A stretch of 10,993 nucleotides of DNA from Conidiobolus incongruus B7586. Its lineage: Eukaryota > Entomophthoromycota > Entomophthoromycetes > Entomophthorales > Conidiobolaceae. The position numbers were made by a program, and so were the translations under genes. The stretch is taken from the NCBI GenBank assembly GCA_000697335.1, contig JNEM01009912.1:1-10993 (forward strand), in the 5' to 3' direction. Below the pieces are notes generated by a model, which saw only the letters and a program-made list of their open reading frames with translations, did no database searches and was not told the origin of the DNA. Shown here piece after piece: positions 6,215 to 10,993 of this stretch (positions are counted from its first letter, which is position 1; each line of letters opens with the position of its first letter).

Positions 6215-8893
6215 AAATCAAATATATGCTATATTTTTCTAATCCGCATTTACTTATAATTTTCAAAATAATATAGTGTAAATGATAAAAATTATATCAA
6301 ATCATTAAAATTTCAAATTGTAGTGTTTATTTAAGTTAATTCTATGGATTAATATCAAGTTTCTATTTATCCAACAACACCTGTCTTAATATTATTAAAT
6401 TTGTTATTATTATTATCCAATACTTTCACAAACAGCAAGATTTGACAGTATTAAATTTTCTTAGCTCTTAAAAAATGACTATAACCAATATTATTCACAA
6501 TAAGAGTTCAGTTGTTAATTAAATTAGTTATTAATATTTTGTTACTATTTTTTTAAGTTATTGGCAATAGTACAGTGAATATAAATGCAAGCCATACTAA
6601 TACTTGATAATATCTTATAATCTTTGAATTTCTCAATATCATTTTCTATAGTATTATTATATATTTATATATTTAATATTATTTTTCAAATACTGTATCT
6701 TTCCAAATTTTCAAAAATTTTAATCTTTTATTTGATTATTTGTTTTTAGAAATATTTTAAGACATATTTTATAAAAATTATAATGATTAATATATTATAA
6801 GTTCAGAGTTGAAGCTACACAAATAAAATTTTGTGATACAAACATTCTTCAATCAAATAAATTGACATTTTTAATATATTTGATATTCAAGATATCAGAT
6901 AATATAATAATATTATTTATATGAAATATTTGATTTTAAATTTCAAATGTAAAGTGTTTCAATTTCTAAATTTTCAAATCCAATTAAAAATTTGAAATTT
7001 TGAAATTATTTTATTATTAGAAAATATATCATCATTCAATTTTAATTTTTTTTCAAATATATCAAATTTATAAACTTTAAATTGAATACTCTGGTCTTTA
7101 ATCTAGAATTAATCGATTTCAATTAAATAATGTGAATTGTATTTTATGATAAAAAACAGGTATAGGATTTTTGAAATTAGCTTATATTGGTTTAGTTGAT
7201 ATTCAAACTAACAAATTGAATATTGAAATGAGCAACAATCAAAACATTAATAATATTAAAGGATGATAAACTTTATTAGCGCCAACTATGTTTAATAAAC
7301 AGGTGAAAAATAGCTATGTAATATATAAATATTTATAAAAACAACTTTATTTTAACAAAATTGAATAGCTTAATTTCACAATAGTTTTGAAATATAGATA
7401 CTCAATTAAATTAATATTAATAATTGTTACTTGATAAATATGAAATAAAATCTAATCCGACTTTTAAAGTTATTGATCTTAAAATATACATATGCCTATA
7501 TAAATATTGGATTGATATTATAAAAATTTTAATTGAATTGAAAAGAAAAATATCATATAAAGTTATAAAAATATATTAGAAATCAAATATAAATAAAAAT
7601 TTATGAATTTGAATAAGAACACAAAATAGTTGACTCATTTGATATTAAGGAATATATTAAAATTAATCAAATCGCAAATTATCCAAATTTATCGTTTTTT
7701 CACTTAATATCATAGATTACTATAGATTTTTATGGAAATTGAAATACTTAATATTAGTAATCGAAATTAATCATTGATAGTCATAAATATATATTCGTTA
7801 TCATATAATGATAACACTCATATTTTTGACAATTATATTGATAAAATTTTGAATTAATAAACTATTATTTTAATACAAGATGATTTTTTTGTTATAAATT
7901 ACTACCTATTAAAATCAAATTTTTATCATAAAAAATAATAATAGAAACAAATATAATAGTTAAATTGGATCATTTTACTTTAAATTTAATAGTATTAATT
8001 TTAATTAATTATTAATATAATAAATTTTATTACTCAATATTAATATTTTTTTATTTATATATATATTCAAAATTTAACAACAATATATATATATAAAGGT
8101 TGCAAAATTACAGTCATTAATATATAATTTGAATTATCTAAAATTGAAGATGATAAACTTTTGAGATATAATTTCAAACTCATTATTTATATTTAACATA
8201 GAAATCATTATAATATATTAAATCAAACATAATAATAATTTATATTATATTAATTTTTAAAAAACTGTTATTCATTTAGGTTATCGAGGATTACTTATAT
8301 TTCACAAATATATACATTACTAAAGTTTATCTGATGATAAAACCTTGTAAAAGATAGTGTTTCTTGCGGAATAATATATTATTTTTCATAGTTAAACTAT
8401 TTAATTTAAAGTTATTTGTGTAATGAGAATGTGATATATCAAAATTCTCAATTTAATTATAAAATGACGAGTGATTAGATCACATTTTTAATAAACTTAT
8501 ATTATACATTTTGTTTAATTAGATTAATTTTTATACATTTAATATTTTTCAATATAAAATGATGATATTTAGATAGATCTAATAATCATAAATGACATAA
8601 AATAAATTAAAAATTAATACATTATATTTCATTATTAATGATTTTTAATTTAGTAATTATATCAATTATCCCCATTTCATTTTCTCATCAAATTAATTTA
8701 AAATATTGGTTGAATCTATATGATTATAACAGTTTTAATATTAATAATATTCTTAATTAGAATGATATAACTTTTGTATATAAATTAGTTATTGCGTGAT
8801 ATTATTATGAAATTAATATATTTTTATTTAAAAAAAATTAATAATTGTGAAATTTTGGTCTTTGAGAAATTTTTTTAATATAAAAATCAAAAA
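6215..8893. other. long AT-rich intergenic region, no gene seen
   Basis: About 2.7 kb of A and T with stops in every frame. I found no open frame with coding-like codon use, no terminal repeats of a mobile element and no tRNA-like fold. An imperfect inverted repeat is listed separately. It may contain the distal promoter of the aminopeptidase or diverged relics that cannot be recognised by eye. Confidence 0.6.
6961..7007. repeat. imperfect inverted repeat (possible hairpin)
   Basis: Arms of 19 and 18 bases (6961-6979 and 6990-7007) are complementary apart from one mismatch and one extra base, around a 10-base loop. Both arms are composed of AAATTT/CAAAT-type sequence, so chance formation in AT-rich DNA is possible. 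Confidence 0.5.
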
Positions 8894-8929
8894 ATGATCC
8901 AGTTAATTAAGTACTATAATAGTGAATAA
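8894..8929 (+). promoter_or_regulatory. possible 11-codon upstream ORF before the aminopeptidase
   Basis: An ATG at 8894 opens a frame of 11 codons ending in TAA at 8927-8929, nine bases before the aminopeptidase start codon. If transcription starts upstream of it, it could lower translation of the main frame. The transcript start is unknown, and short ATG-stop frames arise easily by chance. Confidence 0.2.
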
Positions 8930-8938
8930 AATTTCAAA

Positions 8939-10024
8939 ATGAAACTTTCAACCACTCTCTATTCTATTGCTTTCTCTTTATTAAGTTTCTCTGCTCAGTC
9001 TTCTGAAGATAGAAGATTATTAAAACTTGCCAAGGACCAAGAACCACAATGGTACTCCGAAGCTCAGGTCTCCAAGCTCATTGAAGACAATGTTCACTTT
9101 GTTGATGTCACTGATGATAAACCATTGGCCCGTTCTGCCGCCCTTCCCACTATCCAAGATAATTTTGAAGTCCCCACTGATACTCAATATTGGGATGTTG
9201 CTGGAGCTGCTATTCAACAACTTAGCCAAGATCGTGCAAGACAATTCATTACCAAATTATCTAGCTATCATAACCGCTATTTCAACACTACTAATGGTGT
9301 CAATGCTGCTGAGTGGATTCATAGCCAAGCTTCCGAAGTTGCCAGAAAATATGGTAAAGGTGCTTCGGTTCGCTTTTTCAACCACACCTGGCCCCAACCT
9401 AGTGTCATTGCTCGTATTGAAGGTTCTAGATATCCCGATCAAATTGTTGTTCTTGGAGGTCATTTAGATTCTATTAACAGGACTTCCAGATGGCTAGGTC
9501 GTGCTCCTGGTGCCGATGATGATGCCACTGGTTCCACCACTTTGATTGAAGCTTTCCGTGCTTTGACCAGAATTGGCTTCAAGCCTAAGAGAACTATTGA
9601 ATTCCAATGGTATGCTGCTGAAGAAGTTGGTCTCAGGGGATCTCGTGACATTGCTCAAACTTATCGCAGAGAAGGCAAAAATGTTGTCACACAATTACAA
9701 GCTGATATGAATGGTCACTCAGTTAGAAGACAAGTTAGAATTATCAATGATTACACTGATCCTCAGTTGAATGCTTTCATTAAGAGACTTGTTGAATCTT
9801 ACACTGAATATTGGTGGATTGATGGAAAATGCAACTACGGATGCTCTGATCACGCTTCTTGGAATGAACAAGGCTACAGATCTGCATTTACCCTCGAAGA
9901 TGTTGCTCAACCCCTTATTCACACTGAGCAAGACACCATTGACAAAGTCAACTTCAAGCACTGGTTAGAATACACCAAGATTGCTACTGGTTACTTGGTT
10001 GAAATTGCCGAACCCTCTCATTAA
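8939..10024 (+). CDS. secreted M28-family leucyl aminopeptidase (fungal Lap1 type)
   Basis: 361 residues, a zinc exopeptidase that removes N-terminal residues from peptides outside the cell. Residues 1 to about 20 are a signal peptide; about 21-85 resemble the propeptide region of fungal Lap1 enzymes. The catalytic domain matches Vibrio (Aeromonas) proteolytica aminopeptidase: zinc ligands His175 (G-G-H-L-D), bridging Asp194 (G-A-D-D-D-A-T-G), Glu229, Asp256 and His328, catalytic base Glu228, Asp177 after the first His, and a Cys298-Cys302 pair in the C-N-Y-G-C-S-D-H-A-S-W segment equivalent to that enzyme's disulfide. Spacing between ligands fits (D194 to E229 is 35, E229 to D256 is 27, as in the reference). 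N-glycosylation sequons lie at Asn116, 148 and 180. No intron interrupts it. It looks complete and active. ATG choice is supported by the signal peptide and by A-rich sequence just before it. Confidence 0.95.
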   Translation: MKLSTTLYSIAFSLLSFSAQSSEDRRLLKLAKDQEPQWYSEAQVSKLIEDNVHFVDVTDDKPLARSAALPTIQDNFEVPTDTQYWDVAGAAIQQLSQDRARQFITKLSSYHNRYFNTTNGVNAAEWIHSQASEVARKYGKGASVRFFNHTWPQPSVIARIEGSRYPDQIVVLGGHLDSINRTSRWLGRAPGADDDATGSTTLIEAFRALTRIGFKPKRTIEFQWYAAEEVGLRGSRDIAQTYRREGKNVVTQLQADMNGHSVRRQVRIINDYTDPQLNAFIKRLVESYTEYWWIDGKCNYGCSDHASWNEQGYRSAFTLEDVAQPLIHTEQDTIDKVNFKHWLEYTKIATGYLVEIAEPSH

Positions 10025-10068
10025 GTTCATCAAGTTGTCCAATATACAATTATATAACTATTTATTTA

Positions 10069-10074
10069 AATAAA
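10069..10074 (+). terminator. possible AATAAA poly(A) signal of the aminopeptidase gene
   Basis: AATAAA about 45 bases after the stop codon, in the first AT-rich stretch downstream. The position is typical, but the motif is frequent in this composition. Confidence 0.35.
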
Positions 10075-10993
10075 TCTTGAATAATATAATCTTAATCTAG
10101 TCTAAATACATCTAATATAAGAAAATAAAATTTAATAGTAATCAACGAGATATAATATAACTGATCTTATTAAAAACAATAGAGATATATTTAATATTAC
10201 TAATTTCGGTTATATATTGGAAATATTTATTAACATTGAATAAAATATATATAATAAAATATGATTTAAATTTTTTTACTAGTATTAAATTCCGAAAAAA
10301 AATGATTTTAATAAAAATTGAAAATATTATCATTATAGTTATTATTTGTTTATATTTATTTTTATATATAATCATTTTTGAGTTAATTTTGAAATATTAT
10401 ATTAATTTAAATATATTTTATAATTCTCTAATATTTTAATTTAAAATTATCATTTTAATATAAAATTATCATTTTAATATAAAAATATCATACAAGCCAA
10501 TACTTAAAATCATAATTATATAAATATAAATTAATGGAATATTTTTATAATTTATCAAAATTCTTATAAATTGATATAATTACTATGGAAAATAATTACT
10601 AAATTTATAAGTAAAACTAAATATTAATATAAAAAACTAATTTATCATATATAATATAATAATACTTATATCCCAAATTATATGATATATATATTATTTT
10701 TTTATTATATTAAAAGATTAAAATTATTAAAACTAGATTCTATTTTCTAACTAATTAATTAAATAAATTATGATTCAAATATTTAATAATTGAATTATTA
10801 AATAAATATATTTAATTCATTTTATGGGTTGAATTTAGATTATCTAATTTGATTTAAATTTATAATAATTCTTAATTTTTTGATTTAATAATCAATTATA
10901 TAATATAATTGGATATTACATTCCAAATTTTTAATAATATAATAATATATTAAATAATATTACTTTAAAATTTCAATTATTAAATTAATTAAA
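10075..10993. other. AT-rich intergenic DNA to the window end, no gene seen
   Basis: A and T dominate; the short open frames around 10142-10439 encode only Ile/Lys/Tyr/Phe/Asn-rich peptides as expected from composition. One short tandem repeat (10442-10491) is the only structure that stands out. Confidence 0.65.
10442..10491. repeat. 19-base tandem repeat, about 2.6 copies
   Basis: The unit TAAAATTATCATTTTAATA occurs twice in perfect succession (10442-10460 and 10461-10479), followed by a partial, altered third copy. Confidence 0.8.

Noticed and set aside
9020-9968. Additional frames on both strands within the aminopeptidase gene
   Set aside because: They are shadows of the well-supported M28 frame, which has every catalytic residue in place.
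1100-10024. A functional cluster linking the repeat proteins with the aminopeptidase
   Set aside because: The aminopeptidase lies on the other strand about 3 kb away and lacks the shared upstream elements. Proximity alone does not support a joint system.
10142-10439. Two overlapping small frames on opposite strands near the right end
   Set aside because: Translations are almost only Ile, Lys, Tyr, Phe and Asn, the product of random A/T sequence.
376-10993. CRISPR arrays, tRNA or rRNA genes, bacterial operon signals
   Set aside because: No spaced identical repeats with unique spacers, no cloverleaf-like GC-bearing segments and no ribosomal sequence were seen. The eukaryotic gene style also argues against bacterial systems.

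Overview
The window looks like nuclear DNA from a very AT-rich, intron-poor eukaryotic microbe, most likely a fungus. Genes are single long frames that stand out as islands of higher GC in intergenic DNA that is almost entirely A and T. There are no bacterial operons or Shine-Dalgarno signals. The one clearly assignable protein is a secreted M28 aminopeptidase of the fungal Lap1 type. Low GC, few introns and secreted peptidases would fit an early-diverging lineage such as the Entomophthoromycotina (Conidiobolus-like) or an AT-rich zoosporic fungus. That placement is inference and is not proven by the sequence. All three intact genes end in TAA, so I see no sign of a reassigned stop code.

Layout: positions 1-375 hold a coding-like but interrupted frame cut by the window edge. 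From 376 to about 1099 the DNA is AT-rich and empty. Gene A (2809 to 1100, minus) encodes a secreted proline/threonine-rich protein of 569 residues with octaproline blocks. An upstream region reaches to about 3102, followed by an AT-rich gap. Gene B (5950 to 5015, minus) encodes a shorter relative of 311 residues, with its own upstream region to about 6214. A gap of roughly 2.7 kb without a recognisable gene follows. Gene C (8939 to 10024, plus) is the M28 aminopeptidase. The remainder is AT-rich.

The main observation is that genes A and B are tandem paralogues although most of each protein is low complexity. Both have a signal peptide, the same short two-cysteine motif (K-C-x2-V-T-K-x5-C-E, then Y-Y-P), and a long Thr-rich tail carrying repeated T-T-P-C sites. 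Their upstream regions also share a block of similar sequence at a similar distance from the start codon, suggesting common regulation. They probably form a family of O-glycosylated wall or extracellular-matrix proteins that could cross-link through the regularly spaced cysteines. Gene C is an exported peptidase with no visible functional link to the pair.
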